64,000 bases of DNA from Ostreococcus lucimarinus CCE9901 (GCF_000092065.1 NC_009355.1:1088509-1152508), one strand, 5' to 3'; numbered from the stretch's first letter, positions 10,123 through 19,565 are shown. Numbers and translations: made by a program. The notes: a model not told the origin generated them from the letters alone.

Positions 10123-11874
10123 CTAGTGACGGAAGTGTCGATGACCGGTGGTGACGAGGGCGACGCCGTACTTGTTGCACACGTCCACGGCGTCTTGGTC
10201 GCGCATGGAACCGCCGGGATGGGCGATGGCTTTGATGCCGGCCTGACACGCGATCTCCACGGAATCGCCCCAAGCGAAAGGGAAGAAGGCGTCCGAGGCG
10301 AGAACGGCGCCCTGCGCCTCTTCGCCCGCCTTTTCGAGGGCGATGCGAACAGAGTTCACGCGGTTGGGCTGGCCGGAGCCCATGCCGAGAAGTCGACCGG
10401 TGGTGGCGACGGTGATGGCGTTGGACTTGACGTGCTTGACCGCGCGCCAGGCAAACTTCAAGGCTTCGAGTTGCTCTGGCGTGGGTTTGACGTCAGAGAC
10501 GGCTTCAAACGTAATGTCCTCGGGCACGAGAGAGTCCGAGGCTTGCTCGAGCCAGCCACCGCCGACTTGTCGCAAGCTCTTCGTTGATCCCGTGCGCGGC
10601 TTGGTTTCCAAGATGCGCAGCGTCTTGGACTTACCCTTCAACACCTCCAAACCTTCGGGAGTGTAGGACGGAGCGATGACGATTTCATAAAACATGCGCG
10701 TCTCGTCGTCGGTGGGAGAGCGGAACTCGCGAATTTCTCGCGCCATGTCCGCATCGACCGTACAGTTGAAGGCGACGATGCCACCGAACGCGGAGATCGG
10801 ATCGGCGCGAACCGCCATGCGGTAAGCTTCGAGCAAATCGCCATTGGCGCCGCTCGCGCTCGCGATGCCGCACGGGTTGGTGTGCTTGACGATGACGCAC
10901 GTCGGATCGCTCGTCGGGTAATCGCACGCGCACCCGTACGCGGCGTCGGCATCGAGATAGTTGTTGTAACTCATTTCCTTGCCGTGATGCTGGATCGATC
11001 GCGCCACGCCCTCGCCCGTAGACTCGGCGAGCGAACCATCCGCGTATACCGCGGCGGGTTGGTGCGGGTTCTCCCCGTATCGCAGCGCCGCCGTGAGCGT
11101 CATCGGCACCGAAAGCTCGGGCGCTGGGGCACCCTCGCCGATTTGACTCCACAAGTATTCCGAAACCACGGAGTCGTACGAGGCGCAGTGTTGGAACGCC
11201 TTCCACGCCAACTCGCGCTTGAACTTCAAGTCGTCCGCCGCGCTCGGCGAACTCTTCAAATGTTCAATCAACTTTTCGTAATCGTTCGGATCGACGACGA
11301 CGTACACGTGCGGGTGGTTCTTCGCCGCCGCCCGAATCATCGCCGGTCCACCGATATCGATGTTCTCCACGCACTGCGCGAAATCTCCTCCGCCCGCCAC
11401 GGTTTCCCGAAACGGGTACAGGTTCACCGCCACGACGTCGATGGTATCGATCCCATGCTTCGCGATCGCCTCCATGTGCGACGCGTCCTCACGTTTCGCC
11501 AGTATACCTCCGTGCACGCCCGGATGCAGCGTCTTCACGCGTCCATCGAGCATCTCAGGGAATCCCGTCACCGCGTCCACGCTCGTCACCGCCGTCCCGC
11601 TCGCCTCGATCGCCTTCGCGCTCCCGCCCGTGGACACGATTTCGTACCCCAATCCCGCCAGCCCTCTCGCGAGTTCGTTCATCTGGCTCTTATCGCTCAC
11701 GCTCACCAGCGCTCGCTTCGCGCTCGCGCGCGGGGCCACCGCGCGCGCGCGCCGCGTCGCCGTCACCGCCGCCGCGCGCCGTCCCATCGCGCGCGTTCGC
11801 GTCTCGCTCGAGCCCATCGACGCGAACCGCGCGCCGGGCGTCACCGCGAGCGCCACGGTGGTCGTCGTCGCCAT
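10123..11874 (-). CDS. purH: Bifunctional AICAR transformylase / IMP cyclohydrolase
   Basis: Catalyses the last two steps of de novo IMP synthesis. The N-terminal cyclohydrolase domain starts with KRALVSVSDKSQM and contains STGGSAKAI, FPEMLDGRVKTLHP and GGILAKR. The transformylase domain follows, with LRYGENPHQPAA, KHTNPCGIA, AYRMAVRADPISAFGGIVA and the C-terminal ACQAGIKAIAHPGGSMRDQD and GHRHFRH. Length (583 residues) is the family length plus about 50 residues of Ala/Arg/Thr-rich leader, which looks like a plastid transit peptide; plant purine synthesis is plastidic. The start is the ATG at 11874. The frame upstream opens further to another ATG at 12078, but that stretch is unlike a protein and would cover the divergent promoter. 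One polypeptide carries both activities, as in bacteria and plants. Confidence 0.96.
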   Translation of the reverse strand: MATTTTVALAVTPGARFASMGSSETRTRAMGRRAAAVTATRRARAVAPRASAKRALVSVSDKSQMNELARGLAGLGYEIVSTGGSAKAIEASGTAVTSVDAVTGFPEMLDGRVKTLHPGVHGGILAKREDASHMEAIAKHGIDTIDVVAVNLYPFRETVAGGGDFAQCVENIDIGGPAMIRAAAKNHPHVYVVVDPNDYEKLIEHLKSSPSAADDLKFKRELAWKAFQHCASYDSVVSEYLWSQIGEGAPAPELSVPMTLTAALRYGENPHQPAAVYADGSLAESTGEGVARSIQHHGKEMSYNNYLDADAAYGCACDYPTSDPTCVIVKHTNPCGIASASGANGDLLEAYRMAVRADPISAFGGIVAFNCTVDADMAREIREFRSPTDDETRMFYEIVIAPSYTPEGLEVLKGKSKTLRILETKPRTGSTKSLRQVGGGWLEQASDSLVPEDITFEAVSDVKPTPEQLEALKFAWRAVKHVKSNAITVATTGRLLGMGSGQPNRVNSVRIALEKAGEEAQGAVLASDAFFPFAWGDSVEIACQAGIKAIAHPGGSMRDQDAVDVCNKYGVALVTTGHRHFRH

Positions 11875-12212
11875 CGTCCTCGTCCTCGTCGCGCCGCGCG
11901 TCCGTCGCGCGCCGTCGTCCGCCGTCGCGCGTCGTCGCCGGCGCGCGCGCCGGCGGTTTTCAAACACAATCGGACATCCGGGTATGCGTAGCAGTGTATA
12001 CCCTAACGACGCGTTTATTCGCGCGCGATGACGCGCGATCACGTACGATGGGACGCTCGAACGCCATCGATGGCGCACCGATCGCGCGTCGCGCGTCGAC
12101 CCGTTCGCGATTCGCGCGCGTCGCGCGACGCGCGCCGCGGAACGACGCGCGCGCGATTCGCGAGGCCGGGATCGGAGACGAACGCGAGACGATCTCGACG
12201 CCGGCGCGCGCG
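11875..12212. other. Divergent promoter region between purH and the DUF285 gene
   Basis: About 338 bp between two head-to-head genes. It is almost entirely GC-rich CGCG runs with one AT-richer patch near 11958-12020. An ATG at 12048 in frame with the right-hand gene is a possible alternative start. No separate gene is visible. Confidence 0.5.
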
Positions 12213-13178
12213 ATGACGCGCGCCGATGGACGTCGGCGACGCGCGCGAGGCGGGCGCGCGAGGCGGGCGCGGGCGACGCGCGTCCTGGGAACGTGCGCGG
12301 TCGCCGCCGCGCGTCTCGCGCGCGCGGTGCCGGGTGCAGTGGCGTTTAGCAATTTGACGGCACTGCAGACGCGGGTGGACGATTGCGCGTCGACGGACCC
12401 GACGTTCGCGACGTGCGTGGACAACGGCGTCGCAATCGGTTCTTGGGACGTCAGCCTGGTGACCTCAATGAGACAACTGTTCAAGGATAAGCAGTCGTTC
12501 AACGTCGATATCTCGGCGTGGAACGTGGGTCAGGTGACGGATATGTTTAACATGTTTTCGAACGCGATCTCGTTCAATCAAAACATCGGGGGTTGGGACG
12601 TGTCCTCGGTGACGCAGATGTATCAAATGTTTCACAACGCCACAGTATTCAACCAAGACATCAGCGGTTGGACCGTCGCCCAGGTGCAGGACATGGCATA
12701 CATGTTCTCCGAAGCCAAGGCGTTCGACAAGGACATCACCAGTTGGAGTAATTATACTGGATCCGGTTCCCCCGTTTACGTGCAGATGTTTGTTGGCGCC
12801 ACGGCGTGGAACGCGGCGTGGGGTCGACCCGGCGGCTTGCAGAACTTCGACGGACCAGCGAGCGTGTGGGCGGTCGACGGCACGTACACTCCACCGCCAC
12901 CACCACCGAGCCCACCACCGCCGAGTCCGCCGCCACCACCGAGCCCACCGCCGCCGAGCCCGCCGCCGGCGGACGTGCCCACGTACGGCATAGGCATCAT
13001 GATGGGCGGCGGTCTGCTGTGCGTATTTTTCGGCTACAAGTACTACCGACGACGTCAAAAAGCGCGCGCGCCCGCCGTGAGCATCAAAGATCGCATGGAT
13101 GAGGACGAAGAAGCCATGACTAAGTCGACGGTGGAATTCTTCGACAAGTTGGACAGCGGCCGCATCAAGTCGCCGTAA
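12213..13178 (+). CDS. BspA-like (DUF285) surface protein with Pro-rich stalk and TM anchor
   Basis: A predicted type I surface protein. After an Arg-rich start and a hydrophobic signal-like stretch comes a DUF285/BspA-type region of about four repeats with the pattern W-(D/N)-V-x-x-V-T-x-M-x-x-M-F. Examples are SWDVSLVTSMRQLF, AWNVGQVTDMFNMF, GWDVSSVTQMYQMF and GWTVAQVQDMAYMF. These are leucine-rich-repeat relatives known from bacterial surface lipoproteins and common in some protists. An extensin-like PPPPSPPPP stalk follows, then a TM segment (GIGIMMGGGLLCVFFGYKYY) and an acidic cytoplasmic tail. I chose the ATG at 12213 because it places a signal-like segment at the N-terminus. An ATG at 12048 would add 55 Arg-rich residues. 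Confidence 0.75.
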   Translation: MTRADGRRRRARGGRARRARATRVLGTCAVAAARLARAVPGAVAFSNLTALQTRVDDCASTDPTFATCVDNGVAIGSWDVSLVTSMRQLFKDKQSFNVDISAWNVGQVTDMFNMFSNAISFNQNIGGWDVSSVTQMYQMFHNATVFNQDISGWTVAQVQDMAYMFSEAKAFDKDITSWSNYTGSGSPVYVQMFVGATAWNAAWGRPGGLQNFDGPASVWAVDGTYTPPPPPPSPPPPSPPPPPSPPPPSPPPADVPTYGIGIMMGGGLLCVFFGYKYYRRRQKARAPAVSIKDRMDEDEEAMTKSTVEFFDKLDSGRIKSP

Positions 13179-14188
13179 ACCTCGCCTTCGTCGCCGTCCT
13201 CCGCGACTTGACGTCGCGCGTTCGCTCGTGTAAATTATTGTACCCTTCATTGACACGCGTTCGCACGCGTACCATCGGTGCGCGCGCACAGACCGCGCGG
13301 CTACGCGTCGCCGCGCCTCCGGCGTCGCCGCGAGACCGACCGACCGACCGCGACGGCGTCGAAAAATATCTTCGAAATCGCAACCAATCGAATCGAGCCG
13401 CCGCGCGTGCCGCGTCAGCCGATTTTTACCACACATGGGCGAATCTTCGCTCGAATACGACAAAGGCCCCCCCCGACGCGCGTGCGGATAGGGCGTCGGT
13501 CGCGGCGCGCGCGCGGCACTTCGCGCCGACGCTTCGCGGCGTCCGTCGCGGCGCGCATGCTCCCCGCGGGCGCGCTCGCGCGCTCGATCGAACGCGCGGA
13601 TACGGACACGCGTCGATCGGCGAGCGATGCGCGCGGCGTCGACGCGAACGGCGACGGCGACGGCGACGACGCGCGCGAGGCGGTCGCCCGCGGCGGCGCG
13701 CGCGCGCGCGCGAACGGCGCGACGACGCCGCGCGCGATGGACACCGAGGTGCGTCGAGCGCGCGATCCGATGAGTATAATTACGACGCGCGAATTTACGC
13801 GCCGCACGGGCCGCGACGGCGCGCGAGGCGCGCGAGGCGCGCGCGATTTCGCGTGCGTCTCCGCGACGGACGTTCGGCGGCGCGCCGACGCTTCGATGCG
13901 AGTGGGCGCGCGTCACGCGCGCGGCGATGGAGACGCGCGACGATGGAGGCGCGCGACGATGGAGAAACGTTTCTTCGCGATGCGCGTTCGTGCGGGGACG
14001 CCGCGGCGCGCGAGACGAACGACGGGGGAGGTCGAGCGCGGGTGTGCTTGCCGCGGGTCGTTTCAAGCTTCGGCACTTTCGGGTGTGGGGAGAGGCGAAG
14101 AGGAGAAGAGAAGACGAGGAGACGCGCGAAGGCGCGCGCGAAGGCGACGGCATCGACTGACGTAAAATTATTTAAATCTTCCACGCAG
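13179..14188. other. 5' flank, first exon and intron region of the LSM12 gene
   Basis: About 1 kb of extremely GC-rich sequence with long overlapping shadow frames but no recognisable protein. The 5' exon of the following LSM12-like gene must lie here. Its 3' splice site is visible: a CTGAC branch-point-like pentamer at 14157-14161, an AT-rich tract and CAG at 14186-14188. I could not fix the donor or the start codon; the candidate ATG at 13943 reads through in frame without splicing. An evening-element-like motif lies at 13363-13371. Confidence 0.5.
13363..13371 (+). promoter_or_regulatory. Evening-element-like motif AAAATATCT
   Basis: An exact AAAATATCT nonamer, the plant evening element bound by CCA1/LHY-type MYB factors, stands out in very GC-rich DNA where such a string is unlikely by chance. 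It lies about 0.8 kb before the recognisable LSM12 coding sequence. Function is inferred. Confidence 0.35.
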
Positions 14189-14845
14189 GCGCTGAAGAGT
14201 CTGAATCCCGCGCACCTGAAGGCGCTGCTCGGACAAGAAGTGCTCATGACGCTGAGCGACGGGACGACGAGGCAGGGGACGGTGTACTCTCTGGATCCGG
14301 AGTCGTTCACCATCGTGCTCGCCACGGGAACGGACGGTGTGCGCGCGAATGGCTCGTTGCGAGACGATGCGTGCGTGATCGTGCCCGGGCACGCGGTAAA
14401 GGCGGTGGAGGTTGTGGGGGGGAACGCGCTCGCGCTGGACGCGCTGAGTAAGACAAAGACAAACGGGAACGGGTGGATGACGAGCGGCGGTGAACAAGGA
14501 GACGCGATGACGAAGGCCATGAAGTCGATGAGTGCCTCGAGAACGAATTCTTGGGGGGCAAATAGCACGTACGCCGGCATGACGGCACTCCTGAAACCGA
14601 GCGCTGGGACGCAGTTGGAGAGAGTCAAGCGGTGCTTACGCGCCAACATGGTGCCTTTCACGGAACGTCCGGCGCCAGATGGGCCGGGTGACGTCGAATT
14701 GCTCGTTCTTGGCTCGCTCGTCGTGAGTTACCCGTTCACCGCGGATTCCTGCGCGTGCCCGAACGAAATAGTTCTCGCGCGCGTGCGAGAACTCATCACC
14801 GCCGGGTGCCCGGAAGTCGCCAACGGAGCGCAGAGCGTGGCGTAG
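14189..14845 (+). CDS. LSM12-like protein (Sm fold plus AD domain), 3' exon
   Basis: The C-terminal 218 residues of an LSM12-family protein, an RNA-associated Sm-like factor. The Sm-like part runs from about LLGQEVLMTLSDGTTRQGTV to VEVVG (residues 10-75 of this exon) and includes the insertion found in LSM12. After a Ser/Asn-rich linker comes the AD domain, beginning QLERVKRCLRAN, then DVELLVLGSLVVSYPF and ending in a helix VLARVRELI. An intron probably ends at 14188 (CTGAC branch-like site 27 bp upstream, then CAG). If there is no intron, the frame stays open upstream to an ATG at 13943 and would add 82 Arg-rich residues unlike the family. The 5' end is therefore unresolved. Confidence 0.7.
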   Translation, partial: ALKSLNPAHLKALLGQEVLMTLSDGTTRQGTVYSLDPESFTIVLATGTDGVRANGSLRDDACVIVPGHAVKAVEVVGGNALALDALSKTKTNGNGWMTSGGEQGDAMTKAMKSMSASRTNSWGANSTYAGMTALLKPSAGTQLERVKRCLRANMVPFTERPAPDGPGDVELLVLGSLVVSYPFTADSCACPNEIVLARVRELITAGCPEVANGAQSVA

Positions 14846-15044
14846 CCGAGACGAGAGGGAGAGACACGCACGCTTAAACACATTCAAACAGTAAGAGAGG
14901 GGAATAGAGCACATACATAGAGGATGGTTGTTTCTAGAGAGGAACAAATTCAACGTTCGATGACGAGTCCTAGCGGCGCGCAAATACATACTGCAATGCA
15001 AAATAGAAAATTTTAGAAACTGCTCTTGTTGATTGAAATAATCC

Positions 15045-16349
15045 CTAGTTGACGCCCGCTGCGACGCTCTCATCTTCGGCTCTCAAAGTATCGACGCCGC
15101 GTGCGAGTGCGGCGCCGAACTCGAGCGTTCGAGGACGTGCAGCCGGCTTTGGCGGCGCCTCTCTGTTCGCCGCGCACGCGAGAGAAAAAGCGCGATACGC
15201 ATCGAGTAATCTTTGCGATGGCTTTGCCTGCGGAATGATCGGACGTTTGATCGCTCGGACGTACGTTTTCGCGAGTACCAACTCTAACTGTGCTTCCATT
15301 CTTTGCTTTCGCGCGACGGTTAACTTTCGAAGCGCGAGATCTTCCCTGGACGGCGTCTTTTCCTCCACCGGCGCGATGGCGCGCTTCTTCGTCGCGGCGG
15401 GGGTCTGGAAAGCCTTCACGACCGTCTTGGTGTCTTTTGCCACCGATTGCGCTGGCGGTGTCTTTCTCTTCTTCGCCGCCGGCGCGACCTCTGTCGGCGT
15501 CGCTTCCTTCTTCGCCGCGGCGCCGTTCGAGTCCCTGAGCACTCCGGCTCCGCTTCGCTTGACGCGTGCACCGATCTCGCGCTGCTCGATCGCTTTCTTT
15601 CTAGCGATGGGTTTGTTTTCCTTTTCAGCGACGTCGACGACCTCGATCGCCGTCGTCTGCACGGAGTTCGATCCGCGCGTCGTCCTCGCGCTCGTCCGCG
15701 TCGGTTTCTTCTCCGTCGGCGTCGCCGCGACGTCGTCCAAAGTCTTGGACAAAACGATCGGCGTCACCGCCGCCGCCTTGGAAGAACGTTCTCGACTTTT
15801 CGTCCCCGTCGTTTTCGTCACCGTCGTCGCGCTCGCTCGTTTCGTCTCCTTCTCCCGCGTCGTCTTCTCCCGCGGCTTCGTTCGCGCGTTCGCCCCCCCC
15901 TCGCCCTCTCTCGCGTCGTCCCCCCGCAGCGCCAGCGTGCGATCGAACGTCTTCATCTCAATTTTTTGCCCGCTCCCGATCGCGTTCGCCACGCGCGCCG
16001 CGACGCCGTCCGCGACGACCTCTGAGAAATCCCGCAGCGCCGACGGCCCCGGCGCGTGTCGCCCCACGAGCGGGTCCCACGCCCACGGCGCCAGACTCGC
16101 CAGTTCCTTCTCCACCCTCGACCGTCGCTTCCCGCGCGTCGTCGACGTCGAGCTCGAATCCATCGTCGCCCGCGTCGTCGTCGTCGCGCGCGGCGCCGGC
16201 GTTCGCGGCTCCGCGTCGCGCGTCCCGCGTCGCGCGTCGCCCGTCGTCGCTCGCCCCTTCGCGTCGCGCGTCGTCGCGAGCGCGGGCGTCATCGCGGAGC
16301 TCTCCGCCATCGCGCGCGCGAGCTGCTGTCGCTCCGTCAGTCTCGACAT
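15045..16349 (-). CDS. Basic low-complexity protein, unknown, probably nuclear
   Basis: I do not recognise this 434-residue protein. It is rich in Ala, Lys, Arg and Thr with long disordered stretches and several KKRK-type basic clusters, so a nuclear place is likely. Two better ordered blocks are visible. One is near residues 85-130 (starting RVEKELASLAPWAWDP and containing RHAPGPSALRDFSEVV). The other is a C-terminal helix-rich block (EDLALRKLTVARKQRMEAQL, then YVRAIKRPIIPQAKPSQRL). The first ATG is at 16349; the frame upstream opens only with TTG. It is head to head with TRM82 across a 447-bp region. Confidence 0.7.
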   Translation of the reverse strand: MSRLTERQQLARAMAESSAMTPALATTRDAKGRATTGDARRGTRDAEPRTPAPRATTTTRATMDSSSTSTTRGKRRSRVEKELASLAPWAWDPLVGRHAPGPSALRDFSEVVADGVAARVANAIGSGQKIEMKTFDRTLALRGDDAREGEGGANARTKPREKTTREKETKRASATTVTKTTGTKSRERSSKAAAVTPIVLSKTLDDVAATPTEKKPTRTSARTTRGSNSVQTTAIEVVDVAEKENKPIARKKAIEQREIGARVKRSGAGVLRDSNGAAAKKEATPTEVAPAAKKRKTPPAQSVAKDTKTVVKAFQTPAATKKRAIAPVEEKTPSREDLALRKLTVARKQRMEAQLELVLAKTYVRAIKRPIIPQAKPSQRLLDAYRAFSLACAANREAPPKPAARPRTLEFGAALARGVDTLRAEDESVAAGVN

Positions 16350-16494
16350 TTCACGTTCGTCGTCGTCGTGTGCCGCGTCGTTCGCGCTCAAATGCGCGAA
16401 CGCGTCGTCCGCGTCGTCGCGCGCGTTTGAATTCGAACGCGCGCGACGTCAATCGTCGGACGACCACTGAGGGCGGACCCGAGATGGCGCTATG

Positions 16495-16547
16495 ACGGAT
16501 CCAAATACCACTAAAGCGGACCCAAACTACTTAAAGCGGACCCAAAC
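16495..16547. repeat. Short tandem repeat, period about 20 bp
   Basis: Two exact copies of TAAAGCGGACCCAAAC (16512-16527 and 16532-16547) are preceded by a degenerate copy (CGGATCCAAAT near 16496), with another GCGGACCC at about 16473. The purpose is unknown; it may be promoter-related. Confidence 0.7.
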
Positions 16548-16677
16548 GAGGTTACATATTTAACATTCTTTTTACAGTAGATGGACAAAAAACAGTATTT
16601 TTTCTCAATCGTCCGAACGGCCTCGCGCGCGCGAACGGTCGCGTGCTCGAGTCGCGATCGGTCGCGTGAAACACGCG

Positions 16678-16749
16678 CGTCGTGCACACGCCACCAGTCG
16701 GGTCGCGACACCACGTCGTGCACACGCCACCAGTCGGGTCGCGACACCA
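16678..16749. repeat. Tandem duplication, 2 x 36 bp
   Basis: A 36-bp unit beginning CGTCGTGCACACGCCACCAG is repeated head to tail without a visible mismatch, ending 47 bp before the TRM82 ATG, so it lies in the promoter or 5' UTR. Confidence 0.85.
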
Positions 16750-16796
16750 CGACCGTCGCGGCGACGCGCGGCGCGCGCGCGCGGCGACGCGCGACG

Positions 16797-18380
16797 ATGG
16801 CGCGCGACGACGACGACGACGACGACGACCGGGCGTCGATCGCGCGCGCGAAGGCGGCGCTCGATGCGCTCGCGCGAGGCGAGCTGCGCGCGCGCGCGAC
16901 GGCGACGGCGCGAGGCGCGCGCGCGGTGGCACACTTTGCGAAGACGCGGACGCGCGGCGGCGCGACGACGAGGACGAGGGACGACGGTGCGCGCGATGGA
17001 GGCGAGGGAATCGCGCCGAGGGCGCTGGTGTGCGTGTTCGAACGACCGCGACGCGCGCGGGACGAACGGGACGGGAGCGAGAGCGAGAGCGAGAGCGAGA
17101 GCGAGACGGCGGAGACGACGGCGGGCGCGGCGTACGGGACGCGAGTGGAAATTCGACGGTGGACGCGCGATTCGAACGTCGGGGGTGACGGTGACGGTGA
17201 TCGCGACGATGACGCGATGGATGGCGATGGGACGATGGATTCAGACTCCGAGGACGCGTACGGGGGGTACTCGAGCAGTTCGAGCGAGGACGTCGTCAAG
17301 CGGATGAAACGTTTGCGAACTCGACCGCTGGGAACGTGCGAGAGGATCGCGTTGACGGATGACGATAAACCACACGTGGGGAGCATCAGAGCGTTTCGCG
17401 CCAGCGCGGATGGGAAGTGGTTCATCACCGCTGGGGACGATAAGTTGGTCAAACTGTGGAGCGTGGACGGTTGGCGATGCGCGCGCACGATTTGTGGCTC
17501 CAAGAAAATTTCGTCCGCGTGCTTCACGCCAGATTCCAAGCATTTCATATTCGCAGACAAGTTCGGCGAGGTACACGCGTGTGAGATAGGTTCAGATAAA
17601 GAGCCCGTGTTGATGTTGGGACATTGTTCGACAATCATCACCGACGTCGAGTGCGTCGAGGGCGGAGACCGCGGGTACTTGCTCACGGCGGATCGAGAAC
17701 ACAAGACGCGCGTCAGCGTGCTTCCAAAGCCTGAAGACCGCACTCGCTTCAGCGGTTCGGCGCCAGAGATTCAATCGTTTTGCTACGGTCACAGTGCATA
17801 CGTGTCTTGCGTTCGACCGATTGTTCAGCCCGCGCGAAAGAAGAAGACTTGGAAGTCGACGAAGGATGTCTTTCTCACCGGCGGCGGCGACGCCTCGGTG
17901 CGCATGTGGGACGCGACGACGGGGAAAGAGACGGACCCACACGGCGCGATCGAGTTCCATCGGGGTGAAATCTGCGATATCGCCACTCGCGCGGAGGGAA
18001 CACACGTCGCGGTGGCGATTGAAAACAAAAAGGCGCTCGCCGTCGTGCATCTCACCGAGTTTCGAGGCGTGCCGAAACTTTTCCTCGTCGGATTCGGACC
18101 GGAGTGGACTGAATCACCGCAATCGATTAAATTTGATAGAAACATGGTTTTGTGGGGTACGGGCGTGCGCGCGAATGAGGATGGCTCTAATACCGCCGTA
18201 ATCATGCGCGAAGGTACCGTCGTCGACGGATTGGAGTTGACGCTGAGCGCGGAGGAGAGCTCGGGGACGACGCGTAACGCGCAGCTACGCAAGAGAGAGA
18301 TCACAGATCAGGAGCGACATGAACGCAAGAAGAATCGGAAAGACATGCAGTTAAAGGCGGCGAACGTAGAAAAGAAGTGA
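16797..18380 (+). CDS. TRM82: tRNA m7G46 methyltransferase non-catalytic subunit (TRM82/WDR4)
   Basis: The WD40 partner of TRM8, needed for N7-methylation of G46 in tRNA. Landmarks are SIRAFRASADGKWFITAGDD with KLVKLW, then FADKFGEVHAC, LGHCSTIITDVECV, LLTADREHKTRVSVL, CYGHSAYVSCVRP and TGGGDASVRMWD. The FADKxGxV, LTADRxxKxRVS and GHxxxVS combination is diagnostic for WDR4/Trm82. The product (527 residues) is longer than animal WDR4. It has an acidic and Ser/Glu-repeat N-terminal region of about 160 residues, including a run of aspartates directly after the start and an SESESESESE run, and a basic Lys-rich C-terminus. The ATG at 16797 is chosen; upstream the frame runs through the 36-bp repeat and looks noncoding. 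Confidence 0.87.
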   Translation: MARDDDDDDDDRASIARAKAALDALARGELRARATATARGARAVAHFAKTRTRGGATTRTRDDGARDGGEGIAPRALVCVFERPRRARDERDGSESESESESETAETTAGAAYGTRVEIRRWTRDSNVGGDGDGDRDDDAMDGDGTMDSDSEDAYGGYSSSSSEDVVKRMKRLRTRPLGTCERIALTDDDKPHVGSIRAFRASADGKWFITAGDDKLVKLWSVDGWRCARTICGSKKISSACFTPDSKHFIFADKFGEVHACEIGSDKEPVLMLGHCSTIITDVECVEGGDRGYLLTADREHKTRVSVLPKPEDRTRFSGSAPEIQSFCYGHSAYVSCVRPIVQPARKKKTWKSTKDVFLTGGGDASVRMWDATTGKETDPHGAIEFHRGEICDIATRAEGTHVAVAIENKKALAVVHLTEFRGVPKLFLVGFGPEWTESPQSIKFDRNMVLWGTGVRANEDGSNTAVIMREGTVVDGLELTLSAEESSGTTRNAQLRKREITDQERHERKKNRKDMQLKAANVEKK

Positions 18381-18417
18381 TGAAATAAAATATATAATAA
18401 CATCGTTTCGCGCATCT

Positions 18418-19431
18418 CTACGGAAATCGTTTAAACTTGGAAAAGTCTGGCTTGCGCCCTTCTAAGAACGCTCGTCGACCTTCGTTACCCTCTTCTGATT
18501 GATAAAATAGCAGCGTTGCGCTTCCACCGAGATCTTGAATGCCCGCTTGCCCGTCCTCGGCCGCATTCAATGCATTTTTACACAGTCGAATTGCCGTCGG
18601 CGAATTGCGCAAAATCTCTCGACACCACACCGCCGTCTCCGTCTCGAGTTCGGCTAAAGGTACCACCGTGTTCACCAATCCCATCTTCAACGCATCGCTC
18701 GCGTTGTATAAACGCGCTAAGAACCACATCTCTCTCGCCTTCTTTTGACCTATCAACCGCGCCATGTGCGTACTTCCGTAACCGGCGTCGAACGATCCCA
18801 CCTTTGGCCCCGTCTGGCCGAACACGGCGTTATCCGCGGCGATGGTCAGATCGCACACCATGTGCAGAATGTGTCCTCCTCCGACCGCGTACCCCGCCAC
18901 GCTCGCGATCACGGGTTTCGGCATCCTTCGTATCTGCATCTGTAAGTCCAACACATTCAATCTCGGCGTCTCCTCCGCTCCTCCCGCCTTGGCGTCGACG
19001 TATCCGCCGTCGCCCCTCGCGCTCTGATCGCCGCCGCTACAAAACGCCAGATCTCCCATCCCGCGCATCACCACGACCCCGATCGTCATATCATCTCTCG
19101 CGTCGTCCATGCACCATCGCATCTCCTTCACCGTTCGCGGCGTGAACGCGTTTCTACGTTCGGGTCGATTTATGGTCACCCGCGCGATGCCCTCTGGAGA
19201 CTTTTCATAAATCACGTCGCGCAATTCGTAATGCGACGCCACCGAGCGTTCATCCGCGCCCGGCGCGCACTTCACCCACGAAACGGGATCACGACTGACG
19301 TCACCGTGCACGCGCTCGTACGAGCTCACGCGCGCGGCGTCGGCGCGGGCGTAGGTTTGTCGCGAGAAGCCGTCGTCGGCAGCCGTGACGTGATTCGCAA
19401 TTTGCGCCACGCGACGTCTCGCGTCGTCCAT
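18418..19431 (-). CDS. menB: 1,4-dihydroxy-2-naphthoyl-CoA synthase (MenB)
   Basis: A crotonase-fold enzyme of phylloquinone synthesis that closes the second ring of o-succinylbenzoyl-CoA. Family marks are [15 protein letters not shown], the oxyanion-hole segment [27 protein letters not shown], the MenB signature [17 protein letters not shown], and the C-terminal [16 protein letters not shown]. The 337 residues include about 65 ahead of the core. Residues 7-15, RVAQIANHV, fit the PTS2 peroxisomal targeting pattern (R-V-x5-H with V in the last place), and plant MenB is known to be peroxisomal through a PTS2. It ends 37 bp from the convergent TRM82 gene. Confidence 0.94.
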   Translation of the reverse strand: MDDARRRVAQIANHVTAADDGFSRQTYARADAARVSSYERVHGDVSRDPVSWVKCAPGADERSVASHYELRDVIYEKSPEGIARVTINRPERRNAFTPRTVKEMRWCMDDARDDMTIGVVVMRGMGDLAFCSGGDQSARGDGGYVDAKAGGAEETPRLNVLDLQMQIRRMPKPVIASVAGYAVGGGHILHMVCDLTIAADNAVFGQTGPKVGSFDAGYGSTHMARLIGQKKAREMWFLARLYNASDALKMGLVNTVVPLAELETETAVWCREILRNSPTAIRLCKNALNAAEDGQAGIQDLGGSATLLFYQSEEGNEGRRAFLEGRKPDFSKFKRFP

Positions 19432-19565
19432 CGCGGTCGCGCGCGCGGCGTGATTTATTATCCTCTCGCGACGCGCGCGACGACTCAGCGCGCGCGCGGA
19501 GCGACGATGAGTGTGGACGGACGCGAGGCGCGAAAGTGGATAAAGCGAGCGCGCTCGCGCGTGCG

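Larger units (their letters stand above)
16350..16796. other. Divergent promoter with two tandem repeats
   Basis: About 447 bp between the basic protein gene (minus) and TRM82 (plus). It contains a short tandem array of GCGGACCCAAAC units (about 16495-16547) and a two-copy 36-bp repeat (16678-16749). The AT-rich stretch near 16549-16610 is a plausible core promoter. No gene is supported. Confidence 0.55.

Noticed and set aside
10039-10126. 28-codon ORF overlapping the purH 3' end
   Set aside because: Too short to support without expression or conservation data; noted in the intergenic entry only.
12465-14153. 562-codon minus-strand frame
   Set aside because: Arg/Ala-rich composition artefact antisense to the DUF285 gene and the LSM12 upstream region.
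16511-17743. 410-codon minus-strand frame
   Set aside because: Antisense to TRM82, Ser/Arg repeats only.
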